Shown piece by piece: positions 29,450 through 38,155 of a stretch of 64,000 nt of DNA. The position numbers and the translations under genes were made by a program. This stretch comes from Pseudomonas sp. LFM046 (lineage in GTDB: Bacteria; Pseudomonadota; Gammaproteobacteria; Pseudomonadales; Pseudomonadaceae), in contig NZ_JYKO02000001.1 in NCBI RefSeq assembly GCF_000949385.2, positions 1,574,620 to 1,638,619 of the forward strand, written 5' to 3'. Below the pieces are notes generated by a model. That model saw only the letters and a program-made list of their open reading frames with translations, searched no databases and was not told the DNA's origin. Within the stretch, counting starts at the first letter, position 1, and each line of letters begins with the position of its first letter.

Positions 29450-30292
29450 ATGCTCAGGATTCAATTCGCGGATAACCGTCAGGCGCCCATCTGGCTGGTG
29501 GACGAACGCTTCACCATCGGCCAGGACAGCCGCAACAGCCTGGTCCTGACGGACCCGGAAATCAGCTTGTTCCATGCAGAAATCCGCCAGGATCACGGCC
29601 AGTACTACCTGAGCGACTGCGGCACGCCGGGTGGCACCTTCGTCAATGACGAACGCATCGGCGCACGTTTCCAGCTGCGCGCCGACGACCGGGTGCGCAT
29701 CGGCAACCTCGAACTCCTGCTGGTGGACCCGGCCAAGGCGCGCCCCAAGGCCGAGACCGCGGCGCGTTGGTTCCTGCAGGTGATCAAGGGTGAGCACGAA
29801 GGGCAGAAGTACCACGTCACCGGTTCCATGACCTTCGGCCGCTCGGTGAAGTGCGAACTCTGCTTCAGCGACCAGGAACTGTCGCGCCGGCATTGCGAGT
29901 TCTTCCTCAAGGACGACGTCCTGGAGGTCAAGGACCTGGCCTCGGCCAATGGCATGTACGTCAACCAGCAGAAGGTGAGTACCGCTGTGCTGCAACCGGG
30001 CGACCAGATCCGCATGGGTTCGGTGACCCTGCTGGTGATCGGCCCCAAGGTGGTGGCTCCCCAGTCGGTAGACGAAGACGCCACGCTGTTCATGCCCGTG
30101 GTCAATCTGCCCAAGGCCACCGCGCCGCGCCCCGCTGGCCGCCAGCCGGTGGCCAATCCACTGCGGGCGGCGGCACAGAAAAGCGCCGCGCCCGCCGAAC
30201 CGACCCGGCAGGCGCCGAGCAAGTTGCTGATCGGGATGCTGCTGGTAGTGGTGGCTGTCGCTGCTGCTTTTGCAGGGAAGACCTTTCTCTAG
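29450..30292 (+). CDS. Double-FHA domain membrane-anchored protein
   Basis: 280 residues from the ATG at 29450 (MLRIQFADNRQAP), chosen for CAGGAC upstream and for the start of the first FHA strand. FHA1 (about 1-95) has degenerate FTIGQDSRNS and SLFHAEI; FHA2 (about 105-195) keeps MTFGRSVKCEL, LSRRHCEFF and NGMYVN and should bind phosphothreonine. A Pro/Ala linker and a C-terminal membrane helix (LLIGMLLVVVAVAAAFAG) end it, giving a tail-anchored adaptor. Third gene of the phosphatase/kinase/FHA set. Confidence 0.9.
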   Translation: MLRIQFADNRQAPIWLVDERFTIGQDSRNSLVLTDPEISLFHAEIRQDHGQYYLSDCGTPGGTFVNDERIGARFQLRADDRVRIGNLELLLVDPAKARPKAETAARWFLQVIKGEHEGQKYHVTGSMTFGRSVKCELCFSDQELSRRHCEFFLKDDVLEVKDLASANGMYVNQQKVSTAVLQPGDQIRMGSVTLLVIGPKVVAPQSVDEDATLFMPVVNLPKATAPRPAGRQPVANPLRAAAQKSAAPAEPTRQAPSKLLIGMLLVVVAVAAAFAGKTFL

Positions 30293-30299
30293 CAGCCCC

Positions 30300-30333
30300 G
30301 TAGGGTGGACATGAAAAGCGATGTCCACCCTAC
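30300..30333. repeat. Double-headed GTAG REP hairpin
   Basis: GTAGGGTGGACAT and ATGTCCACCCTAC form a perfect stem with loop GAAAAGCG, GTAG at both feet. Related to the island hairpins at 57792-60123 (GGTGGATGA stem). Confidence 0.85.
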
Positions 30334-30354
30334 AACTTGGTCGCCACCGCGTGT

Positions 30355-30945
30355 TTACGCCTGAGCCGCGAAGACCTTCGCCAGGTGCTCTTCGTAGCGC
30401 TTCACGTCCGCTTCGATATTCGGCTGCTTCATCACGTCCACGCAGAGGAAGGTGGGCAGGGCGCTCATGCCGAGGAATTGGTTGGCCTTGTGGAAGGGGA
30501 AGTACACCGCGTCCACGCCCTTGGCCTCGAAGAAGTCGGTGGGGTCGTCGAAGGCCTGCTGCGGCGCGTTCCAGGTCAGCGACAGCATGTACTGCTTGCC
30601 GTGGATAAGGCCGCCGCTGCCGTATTTCTGGGAAGCGTCCGAACGGGTGCGGCCGTCATTGGCGTAGAGGCTGCCGTGGCCGGCGGTGAACACCTCGTCC
30701 AGGTAGCGCTTCACCGTCCAGGGAGCGCCCATCCACCAGCCGGGCATCTGGTAGATCACCACATCGGCCCAGAGGATTTTCTGCACCTCTTCGGCAACGT
30801 CGTAACCGGCGTCGATCTGGGTTTCCCGCACATCAAAGCCGGCGCGATCGAGGAACGCCAGGGCGGCGTCGTGCAGGGTGGCGTTGTAGCGGCCGTCGGA
30901 GTGGGCGAATTTCTTGCCGCCGTTGAGCAACAGAACCTTTTTCAT
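30355..30945 (-). CDS. mdaB: MdaB-family NADPH quinone reductase
   Basis: 196-residue flavodoxin-fold FAD enzyme reducing quinones by two electrons. LLLNGGKKFAHSDGRYN is the FAD phosphate loop and YQMPGWWMGAPWTVKRYLDEVF a hallmark of MdaB/NQO-like proteins; HGKQYMLSLTWNAP follows. Start at 30945 has AGGAG-like CAGGAGC upstream in AGGCTCCTGCC. It is divergent from a YgiN-like gene; in E. coli mdaB and ygiN are neighbours and act on the same quinone pool. Confidence 0.9.
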   Translation of the reverse strand: MKKVLLLNGGKKFAHSDGRYNATLHDAALAFLDRAGFDVRETQIDAGYDVAEEVQKILWADVVIYQMPGWWMGAPWTVKRYLDEVFTAGHGSLYANDGRTRSDASQKYGSGGLIHGKQYMLSLTWNAPQQAFDDPTDFFEAKGVDAVYFPFHKANQFLGMSALPTFLCVDVMKQPNIEADVKRYEEHLAKVFAAQA

Positions 30946-31104
30946 GGCAGGAGCCTCCGCAAGTTTGTGTGGCGGCAGACTACCGGCCACGCGCGGGTGG
31001 AAACACCGGCCTGGGCGCAAATGATAGTTGCTGGAATGTCATGAATTGACGAGGTTGTTTTGCGATAGGGTTGATAAAAATCAGCCACCAGCAGGTCCAT
31101 CGTC

Positions 31105-31419
31105 ATGACTCAACCCTACGGCTTCATCCTCCATGCCCACACTCGCCCCGAAAAGGCCGACGAATTCGAAGCGCTGTTCCGCGCCTACGTCGAACCCAGC
31201 CGGGCAGAGGAAGGCTGCATCGAGTACCACATGCTGCGGGATGCCCAGGACCCCACACTGTTCATCTTCTATGAGGTGTGGCAGAGCCGCGCCCATCTGG
31301 ACGTCCACAGCGCACTGCCGCACATGCGCCGCTTCCACGAGAACCGCATGGCGTTCCTGCGACGGGACTTCGAGATCCGCGAAATCGAGATGCTCAGCCC
31401 GTCCTCGGCCAACGGCTAA
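31105..31419 (+). CDS. YgiN-like putative quinol monooxygenase (ABM domain)
   Basis: 104-residue antibiotic-biosynthesis-monooxygenase fold (dimeric ferredoxin-like). AHTRPEKADEFEALF, SRAEEGCIEYHMLRD and FIFYEVWQSRAHLDVH are the typical strands. E. coli YgiN oxidises menadiol produced by MdaB, and the gene is divergent to mdaB here, supporting the same partnership. Its 3' end overlaps the convergent hydrolase gene end by 4 bases. Confidence 0.87.
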   Translation: MTQPYGFILHAHTRPEKADEFEALFRAYVEPSRAEEGCIEYHMLRDAQDPTLFIFYEVWQSRAHLDVHSALPHMRRFHENRMAFLRRDFEIREIEMLSPSSANG

Positions 31420-32180
31420 AGCCCATCCCGGATCAGCCGCAGGTATTCCGGCCGTTCGCCGATATCGTTGTGCCCCGCACCGGGGATCACCTCCACTCTC
31501 ACCACATCGGGTTTGAACTGGCGAATCAGCTTCTCGGTGCTCCAGCGCGGGATCACTTCGTCGCGCTCGGCGGCGATCACCAGCGTTGGCACCTGGAGGG
31601 TCCGGGCGTAGCGCCAGGATTCGTACTTGTCCTGAAGCATCCAGCGCACCGGGAAGATGGGGAACTGATGCTGGGCCAGTTCCAGCACGCTGTTGTAAGG
31701 CGTCACCAGCACCAGGTGGGCCACCGGTCGCTGACTTGCCAGGCGGATGGCGACGCCGCTGCCCAGGCTGCGCCCCACCACGGCTATGTCGCGGTGCAGG
31801 GCATGGACCTTGTCGAACAGCTCCAGGGCGTCCTGCTGGATGGCCTCTTCCGAGGGCTTACCACTGCTGTCGCCGAAGCCCCGGTAATGCAGCAGGTAGA
31901 GAGCGTGGTCGGGAAAGGCTTCGGCGAAATCCGGCAGGCTGCGGGAAACGTCCTCGGCATTGCCACCGAAATAGATCAGCGCCTTGGGGCTGGCCAGGGG
32001 CCGTACGGTGACGGCGACCTGCTGGTCCGTCACCGGCAGCATCAACAGCCGGTCGGGGCCGCCGATGGCGCGGGGCTGGGGGAAGTAGATCAGCGACCGC
32101 TGGAAGATGAAGAGCGCCAGACCCAGCCCCAGGTAGAGCGCAAGAACCAGCAGGACGGCAGTGATCAGGCTGCGCGCCAT
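31416..32180 (-). CDS. Membrane-anchored alpha/beta hydrolase (BEM46-like)
   Basis: 254 residues from the ATG at 32180. One N-terminal anchor helix (LITAVLLVLALYLGLGLALFIF), then the motif FQRSLIYFPQ typical of BEM46/YfhR proteins, GGNAED oxyanion loop, nucleophile GRSLGSG, acid in AERDEVIP, and catalytic His in GAGHNDIG. Active site faces the periplasm by topology. Start is uncertain: the frame is open to 32267 and ribosome sites are weak. Confidence 0.85.
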   Translation of the reverse strand: MARSLITAVLLVLALYLGLGLALFIFQRSLIYFPQPRAIGGPDRLLMLPVTDQQVAVTVRPLASPKALIYFGGNAEDVSRSLPDFAEAFPDHALYLLHYRGFGDSSGKPSEEAIQQDALELFDKVHALHRDIAVVGRSLGSGVAIRLASQRPVAHLVLVTPYNSVLELAQHQFPIFPVRWMLQDKYESWRYARTLQVPTLVIAAERDEVIPRWSTEKLIRQFKPDVVRVEVIPGAGHNDIGERPEYLRLIRDGL

Positions 32181-32344
32181 GGTGTCAGCGGTCCGTGGCA
32201 GGTCCTGAGCATGACCAAGGTTCTCCCAGCGGCGGGGGGCGGGTCTCTTAACCATAGAACGTGTCATCGCTACTGGTTCCTGGGGCGAAGCACCTTTTCC
32301 CAGGAAACCTAAGCTGAAAGGGCATGCCCTCGCGAGGTGGTCCC

Positions 32345-32668
32345 ATGGAACGCAAGCACGAACTCGAAACCTACAAACGCTTCAAGAAACTGCACCCGGC
32401 GTACTTCCAGGCGGTTGAAACACTGGGCGCCGTCGTGCGCCAGGCCGGTCCGTTGGATGAGCGCAGCCTGCAACTGATCCAGCTCGCCGCTGCGGCGGCC
32501 ACTCATTCCGAAGGCGCGGTCCACAGCCATACCCGTCGCGCCCTGGAGGCCGGCGCCACCCCCGAACAGATCCACCACGCGCTGCTGGCGCTGACCAGCA
32601 CCATCGGCTTTCCGACCGTGGTGGCGGCGCTGAGCTGGGCGGGGGATGTGCTCGATCCTGCTCCTTAG
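32345..32668 (+). CDS. Carboxymuconolactone decarboxylase/AhpD-like family protein
   Basis: 107 residues, CMD fold (all-helical). EGAVHSHTRRALEAGATPEQI occupies the active-site segment; the C-x-x-C of AhpD is absent (replaced by E-G-A-V), so peroxidase-coupled redox chemistry is unlikely and a CMD-like or other role is expected. GAGGTGGTCCC precedes the ATG. Confidence 0.87.
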   Translation: MERKHELETYKRFKKLHPAYFQAVETLGAVVRQAGPLDERSLQLIQLAAAAATHSEGAVHSHTRRALEAGATPEQIHHALLALTSTIGFPTVVAALSWAGDVLDPAP

Positions 32669-32681
32669 GTGGCTGCGTGAT

Positions 32682-32836
32682 CGATGGGTATCGCGTTGCT
32701 CCACCACATCCTACGGAGCGGACCTTTGCCCTCGGCTGGGGAGGGGGCGCAATGTGGCCCGTAGGATGGGTAGAGCGGAGCGAAACCCATCGACCCGCCA
32801 TCGACGGGGTTCGCGTTGTAAAACCACCTTCTACGG
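32682..32836. repeat. Cluster of three GTAG/ACCCATC REP-like hairpins
   Basis: 32760-32793 reads GTAGGATGGGT...ACCCATC; 32682-32715 and 32801-32836 are inverted, diverged relatives (GATGGGT...ATCCTAC and GGGGTTCGCG...TTCTAC). The last overlaps the stop codon of the Atm1-type gene. A further copy is at 55008. Confidence 0.7.
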
Positions 32837-34684
32837 TGTGGGCGAGCCGGCGGCTTCGGGCTCTTGCTGCTGGAGCAGCCACATTTGCGCGTAGGTGCCG
32901 CCGGCTTCCAGCAGTTCGCGGTGGGTGCCTTGCTCGATTACCCGGCCGGCGTCGAGCACCAGGATCTGGTCGGCGTCCATCACGGTGGAGAGGCGGTGGG
33001 CGATCACCAGGGTGGTGCGGCCGACCTGGATGCGGTCGAGGGCGGTCTGGATGGCCTTTTCCGACTTGGAGTCCAGGGCCGAGGTGGCTTCGTCGAAGAT
33101 CAGGATGGCCGGGTTCTTCAGCAGGGCGCGGGCGATGGCCACGCGCTGCTTTTCACCGCCCGACAGCTTGAGCCCGCGCTCGCCCACCTGCGTCTCGTAA
33201 CCATCGGGCAGACGCAGAATGAAGTCGTGGATGTGCGCGGCGCGAGCGGCGGCCTCCACCTCCTCGCGGCTGGCCTCGGGGCGGCCGTAGCTGATGTTGT
33301 AGTAGATGCTGTCGTTGAACAGCACGGTGTCCTGGGGAACGATGGCGATGGCGCCGCGCACGGAGGCCTGGGTGAGTTCGCGCAGGTCGTGGCCATCGAT
33401 GCGGATGTGCCCGGCGTCCACGTCGTAGAAACGGTAGAGCAGACGGGCCAGGGTGGACTTGCCCGAGCCCGAGTGGCCCACCACTGCCACCGTGCCGCCG
33501 GGTGGAATCTCGAAATCCACGCCGTGGAGGATTTCCCGCCGTGGGTCATACCCGAAGAACACCTTCTCGAAGCGCACCCGAGGGCAGGTGGTGACCAGCG
33601 CAGTCGCGCCGGGGGCATCCTGCACATCCTGGCGCTCGTCCAGCAGGCCGAACAGCCGTTCCATGTTGGTCAGCGCCTGTTTCACCTCGCGGTACATCAT
33701 GCCCAGCACGAAGAGGGGCGCGGAAAGCTGCAGCAGGTAGGCGTTCACCAGCACCAGGTCGCCGATGCTGAGCTGGCCGCTGACCACGCCGGCGGCGGCT
33801 CGCCACATCATCGCCGTCACGCCGATGGCAACGACGGCGGTCTGGCCCAGGTTGAGCAGCGCCAGGGACTTGGTGGCCTTGACCTTGGCGTTCTCCAGGG
33901 AGCGCAGGTTCTCGTCGTAGCGCTTGGCCTCGTGGGCTTCGTTGTTGAAGTACTTGACCGTCTCGTAGTTGAGCAGCGAGTCCACCGCCCGCTCGTTGGC
34001 GCGGGTGTCGGCTTCCACCGAGGCACGGTAGAAGCGGGTGCGCCACTCCGTCACGGCGAAGGTCCAGACGCTATAGGCGACCAGGGTGCCGAGGGTGATG
34101 AAGGCGAAGCCCCAGTCATAGGCCCAGACCAGCACCACGGTCACCAGCAAGACTTCCAGCACGGTCGGGACGATGGTGTAGAGCGTCCAGTCCAGCAGGT
34201 CGGAAATTGCGCTGCCGCCACGCTCCACGTCCCGGGCCACGCCGCCGGTGCGACGACCGAGGTGGAATTTCAGGCTCAGGCCGTGCAGGTGCTGGAACAC
34301 CTTCAGGGTGATCTGCCGCGACGCCCGCGCCATCACTCGGGCGAACACCACCTGGCGCAGCTCGGTGAACAGCGTGACGCCGATGCGCGACGCGCCGTAG
34401 GCCAGCAACAGGCCCACCGGCAGCACCAGCAGGCTGGGCTCGATATTGAGCTGGTCGACGATCTGCTTGAGCGCCACCGGAACGTAGAGGTTGACCAGCT
34501 TGGACGCGAAGATCAGCCCCAGCGCCAGGGCGATGCGCCCGAGGTAGGGTCGCAGGTAGGGCAGCAAGGCCGCGATCACGGCGGCATCGCCACGGGAACC
34601 GGCTTTGCGTGCGACGGGCCCGGTACCAGTGTCTTTGTCGCCGGCCGCGTCCTGCGGGGCCGGCTGCTTGTCGAGGGCTGTCAT
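32831..34684 (-). CDS. Atm1/HMT1-type ABC exporter
   Basis: 617-residue half transporter. Six membrane helices from about 35-330 with the Atm1-family stretch VNLYVPVALKQIVDQL and YFNNEAHEAKRYDENL. Nucleotide-binding domain: Walker A GHSGSGKST, signature LSGGEKQR, Walker B ILIFDEATSALDS, H-loop VIAHRLSTV. Bacterial Atm1 homologues export glutathione-metal or persulfide conjugates and relieve metal stress. The gene stands alone; its 3' end is embedded in a REP cluster. Confidence 0.92.
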   Translation of the reverse strand: MTALDKQPAPQDAAGDKDTGTGPVARKAGSRGDAAVIAALLPYLRPYLGRIALALGLIFASKLVNLYVPVALKQIVDQLNIEPSLLVLPVGLLLAYGASRIGVTLFTELRQVVFARVMARASRQITLKVFQHLHGLSLKFHLGRRTGGVARDVERGGSAISDLLDWTLYTIVPTVLEVLLVTVVLVWAYDWGFAFITLGTLVAYSVWTFAVTEWRTRFYRASVEADTRANERAVDSLLNYETVKYFNNEAHEAKRYDENLRSLENAKVKATKSLALLNLGQTAVVAIGVTAMMWRAAAGVVSGQLSIGDLVLVNAYLLQLSAPLFVLGMMYREVKQALTNMERLFGLLDERQDVQDAPGATALVTTCPRVRFEKVFFGYDPRREILHGVDFEIPPGGTVAVVGHSGSGKSTLARLLYRFYDVDAGHIRIDGHDLRELTQASVRGAIAIVPQDTVLFNDSIYYNISYGRPEASREEVEAAARAAHIHDFILRLPDGYETQVGERGLKLSGGEKQRVAIARALLKNPAILIFDEATSALDSKSEKAIQTALDRIQVGRTTLVIAHRLSTVMDADQILVLDAGRVIEQGTHRELLEAGGTYAQMWLLQQQEPEAAGSPTP

Positions 34685-35394
34685 CGTGCCCGCCTTCCTT
34701 TCATGAGAACTCTGGTGGCGACCTTACTCCAGTCATGGGGCGCGCTGGAATTCCCGCGGCGGACCCGGCTGAAACTCTGGCCCTTCCAGCGCTCCACGGC
34801 ACTCGCCTTGAACCGATTCGAAGTAAGCCCGTCCTGCCTGGAGCGCAAATCGCCTAGGTGGGGCGACCAGTTGCCTCGCTGTGATGCCGGCCGGCCACCA
34901 TACTTCGCCCTTGAGCGAGCAGGGCCTACCCACTCGTGCCCTCCCATATTGCAACGCTCCCCACGGCACCCCGTGATCGATGAAAGGGGGTGTTTGTGCG
35001 TGCCCGTCGAGCCGCGACAAGTGAAGACGGGCGTGCCCTCGCGGGGAGGCTGTCGTTCCTTCGGTACCGGGCCCGATGCGGGAACGGTGCTGCCCTCTCA
35101 ATGTGGATTCAGTGAAAGAGCAGCGCTTGCGCTGTGGAAGCGGTTTCCGTGGTGGCATGAGGGAGGAGCGGCACGTCCGTGATCTTCAGCTCCGGCGGGG
35201 TCCAGGCACAGTCACTGGAGCGCGTCGGTGGACCTGACCCCGGCTGTCGCGAGCAGGACGTCGACGGATGCGCTTCCGACTGACGGACGGAGCGGCTAGG
35301 GCGACGCACAATGCGTCAGGTTCGCTCGCAGGGGCACCCGCGACAGTGTCGTGCCCCCGTCCACCCAAAGATCGAACATGGGCGGAAGATAACG
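34685..35394. other. 710-bp gap without a recognisable gene
   Basis: Between the divergent Atm1-type and Usp genes. Open frames here (for example 34733-35158 minus) lack protein-like composition and ribosome sites. It should contain both promoters. No repeat, RNA or known operator was recognised, and no TTGAT-N4-ATCAA box was seen. Confidence 0.5.
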
Positions 35395-36321
35395 ATGCAT
35401 ACCATCCGCAACACCCTGGTCGTACTCGACCCGCAGCAATCGGAGGGGCTCATCCTGAACCGGGCCAGAATGATCGCCAGCGCTACCCGGTCGCACCTGC
35501 ACCTGCTCGTTTGCGACAAGCATCCCGACCTGTCCTCCCAACTGGAGGATGTGCGAGGTGCCCTGGAAAAGGAGGGGTTCAGTGTCAGCGCCGAGAGGGC
35601 CTGGCACCATAACCCGCACCAGACGGTGATTGCCGCGCAGCAGGCGGAGGGCTGCGGACTGGTGATCAAGCAGCACCTGCCCGACAACCCCCTGACGAAG
35701 TCGGTCCTCACCCCGGAGGACTGGAAGTTGCTCCGCTATTGCCCCAGTCCGGTGCTGATCGTGAAATCCGCCGAATCCTGGGCCAACGGCACCATTCTCG
35801 CTGCGGTGGACGTGGGCAGCAGCGATATCGAGCATCGGGTCCTCCATGCCGGCATCGTCAGCCACGGCTATGACATCGCCGAGCTGGCCGGCGGCAGGCT
35901 GCACATGATGAGCGCCCATCCCTACCCCATGCTGTCGGCGTACGACCCGATGTTCCAGCGCAAGGAAAGCATCCAGGCGTTCTACCGCGAACAGTGCAAG
36001 ACGCTGCAGCAGGAGTTCGGCATCGATGACGAACGCCTGCATATCGAAGAAGGGGCGCCCGACATCCTGATTCCGCAGGTGGCCCACAAGCTCAAGGCTG
36101 CGCTGACGGTGATCGGCAACGTGGCCCGCACCGGGCTGGCCGGTGCCTTGATCGGCAACACCGCCGAGATGGTGCTCGACAGGCTGGAGAGCGATGTCCT
36201 GGTGCTCAAGCCGGACGACATCATCACCCATCTGGAAGAACTGGCGGCGCCGCCGCAAGGGCTCCAGCAGCAAGACGCGCTGTCGTCCTGGCCCTACAAC
36301 CACCATCACCGACCGGTGTAG
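35395..36321 (+). CDS. Tandem universal stress protein (UspE-like), second copy
   Basis: 308 residues, two Usp domains, paralogous to the protein at 25745 along its whole length (shared VIKQH, L-T-P-E-D-W-K-L-L-R, GNTAE). Domain 2 ends GNVARTGLAGALIGNTAEMVLDRLESDVLVLKPD. Start at 35395 follows CGGAAGATAACG. A His/Pro-rich C-terminus (YNHHHRPV) is absent from the other copy. Stress survival role inferred from family. Confidence 0.9.
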   Translation: MHTIRNTLVVLDPQQSEGLILNRARMIASATRSHLHLLVCDKHPDLSSQLEDVRGALEKEGFSVSAERAWHHNPHQTVIAAQQAEGCGLVIKQHLPDNPLTKSVLTPEDWKLLRYCPSPVLIVKSAESWANGTILAAVDVGSSDIEHRVLHAGIVSHGYDIAELAGGRLHMMSAHPYPMLSAYDPMFQRKESIQAFYREQCKTLQQEFGIDDERLHIEEGAPDILIPQVAHKLKAALTVIGNVARTGLAGALIGNTAEMVLDRLESDVLVLKPDDIITHLEELAAPPQGLQQQDALSSWPYNHHHRPV

Positions 36322-36346
36322 CGGTCCCCGGCCGGCAACACGCGTC

Positions 36347-36369
36347 CCCCTCTCCCTGTGGGAGAGGGG
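36347..36369. repeat. CCCCTCTCCC/GGGAGAGGGG hairpin
   Basis: Perfect 10-bp stem, 3-nt loop, just past the Usp stop and before the convergent Lrp gene end; could terminate. The identical stem recurs at 61797-61819. Confidence 0.8.
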
Positions 36370-36375
36370 CGCTCC

Positions 36376-36813
36376 TCACGCCATCGGTGGCAGCCGTCTC
36401 TTCACCGGTGTCTTCTTGATGATGGCGGTGCTGGTTTCGGCATAGACATTGATACGGTCCAGCAGGATGTCCAGCTGCTCCATGGACCGCACGCACATGC
36501 GGGCGATGAAGCAATCGTCGCCGGTCACCTTGTCGCACTCGGTGAATTCCGGGATGCCCGCGATCTGCCGCTCCACTTCCTGCAATTGGCCGGGCAGGGG
36601 GCGGATGCGGACGATGGCCTGGAGCTGGTAGCCGAAGGCCTTCGGGTCCACCTCCACGGTGTAGCCCCTGAGCACCCCGCGCTCCTCCAGCTTGCGCAGA
36701 CGTTCCGCGACGCTGGGGGAGGAGAGGCCGCTGATCTGTGCCAGGGCCTTGAGGGAGCGGCGGGAGTCTTCCATCAGTGCGGCGATCAGCAATTGGTCGA
36801 TGTCGTCGGTCAT
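36376..36813 (-). CDS. Lrp/AsnC-family regulator
   Basis: 145 residues. N-terminal HTH MTDDIDQLLIAALMEDSRRSLKALAQISGLSSPSVAERL and C-terminal RAM ligand-binding domain (VEVDPKAFGYQLQAIVRIRP, CDKVTGDDCFIARM). Amino-acid-responsive octameric regulator. Divergent to an EamA transporter gene at 36945, which it probably controls, as found for amino-acid exporters. Confidence 0.93.
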   Translation of the reverse strand: MTDDIDQLLIAALMEDSRRSLKALAQISGLSSPSVAERLRKLEERGVLRGYTVEVDPKAFGYQLQAIVRIRPLPGQLQEVERQIAGIPEFTECDKVTGDDCFIARMCVRSMEQLDILLDRINVYAETSTAIIKKTPVKRRLPPMA

Positions 36814-36944
36814 GGATGTCTCGTTAGGTGATTTTGTGAAAGTGCCTTGATAGTAAAGGTAGCTGTTGAAATACGCCTTCGCTTTCGCATGGAGTTGCCC
36901 TGATCAGGCTCGTCATACTGTGCCCCATACAGAGGAGCCCCATC

Positions 36945-37844
36945 ATGGACAAATCAATACATCGCGGTTCGTTGGAAATGGTCGTCGCCATGCTCATCTC
37001 CGGCACCATCGGCGCGCTGGTGATGCTCTCCGGCCAGCCGGTGCTGGATGTGGTGTTCTGGCGCTGCCTGTTCGGCGCGGCGACGCTGCTGGTGATCTGC
37101 GCAACGATGGGATTCCTGCGCCCCGGCATCCTGACCCGCACCACCTTCCTCCTGGCGGTTCTCAGTGGCGTGGCCATCGTCGGCAACTGGGTGCTGCTGT
37201 TCGCCTCCTACTCGCGGGCGTCCATCTCCATCGGCACGGCGATCTACAACGTCCAGCCCTTCATACTCGTGGGCCTGGCAGCGCTGTTCCTGGGCGAGAA
37301 GATCACGGCGCAGAAGCTGGCCTGGCTGGCGGTGTCCTTCGCCGGGATGCTGGCCATTGTCAGCGCCCACGGCGGGCAGGGGGAGGGCGGCGGCAATTAC
37401 CTGGCGGGCATTGCCCTGGCCCTGGGGGCGGCGCTGCTCTATGCCATCGCGGCGCTGATCATCAAGTGGCTGGGCGGCGTGCCGCCGCACCTGATCGCGT
37501 TGATCCAGGTTTGCACCGGCGTGCTGCTGCTGGCGCCGATGGCCAACCTCTCCAGCCTGCCGCAGGGTAGCGACACCTGGTCGATCCTGCTGACCCTGGG
37601 CATCGTCCACACCGGCGTGATGTACGTGCTGCTCTACGGCGCGATCCAGAAGCTGCCCACGGCCCTGACCGGCGCGCTGTCGTTCGTCTATCCGATCGCG
37701 GCGATCTTCGTGGACTGGTTCGCCTTCGGCCGCCACCTTGAACTGCTGCAATGGGTGGGCGTGGCGGCCATCCTCATCGCGGCGTTGGGGATGCAGCAGG
37801 GCTGGAGCTTCGGTCTGCGCCGCTCGGCACCGGTGCAATCGTAG
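36945..37844 (+). CDS. EamA-family DMT transporter
   Basis: 299 residues, ten membrane helices in two EamA repeats (SGTIGALVMLSGQPVLDVVFWR; ALALGAALLYAIAALIIKWLGG). LSFVYPIAAIFVDWFAFG is the conserved end of repeat two. AGAGGAGCCCCATC gives the ribosome site. Divergent Lrp neighbour suggests an amino-acid or amino-acid analogue exporter; substrate not proven. Confidence 0.9.
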   Translation: MDKSIHRGSLEMVVAMLISGTIGALVMLSGQPVLDVVFWRCLFGAATLLVICATMGFLRPGILTRTTFLLAVLSGVAIVGNWVLLFASYSRASISIGTAIYNVQPFILVGLAALFLGEKITAQKLAWLAVSFAGMLAIVSAHGGQGEGGGNYLAGIALALGAALLYAIAALIIKWLGGVPPHLIALIQVCTGVLLLAPMANLSSLPQGSDTWSILLTLGIVHTGVMYVLLYGAIQKLPTALTGALSFVYPIAAIFVDWFAFGRHLELLQWVGVAAILIAALGMQQGWSFGLRRSAPVQS

Positions 37845-37903
37845 GCGGGGGATGGCCCAACGTCGGGCGGTGGGCTGAAGCCCACCCTAAGGTGCAGTGC
37901 CGC

Positions 37904-38155
37904 TTAGTGCACTTCTTTGGAGGCCTGGCCGAACTGGCGGTCGGCGGTGTTCAGGCGTTCCAGCTCGCGACGCACCATGTTGGCGAAGGCGGAGGGCTTG
38001 AAGTGGTAGAGCTCGGTGGCGACCCAGGCCAGCCAGCGCGGGCCCATGGCGTCGCGCTGTGCCAGGAGGCGCAGCGCTTCGGCAAGGGCCTGCTCGGCGT
38101 GTTCCTGGTGGAACTGCCGGCGGCTCTGGGGCTCAGTTGGCTTGCAGGCCGACAT
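37904..38155 (-). CDS. Small protein overlapping the end of the YebC gene
   Basis: 83 residues from the ATG at 38155: [19 protein letters not shown], then helices [19 protein letters not shown] and [22 protein letters not shown]. Its first 23 bases overlap the 3' end of the YebC gene in another frame, and it has no ribosome site of its own, so translation is probably coupled. The non-overlapping part has consistent codon use and protein-like composition. No known domain. Confidence 0.7.
   Translation of the reverse strand: MSACKPTEPQSRRQFHQEHAEQALAEALRLLAQRDAMGPRWLAWVATELYHFKPSAFANMVRRELERLNTADRQFGQASKEVH

Noticed and set aside
27066-30292. Part of a type VI secretion cluster
   Set aside because: Flanks are Usp, small basic protein and mdaB genes; no tss genes in the window.
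34733-35158. 141-codon minus frame in the gap upstream of the second Usp gene
   Set aside because: Pro/Arg-rich composition typical of GC-rich non-coding frames, no ribosome site, no recognised motif.
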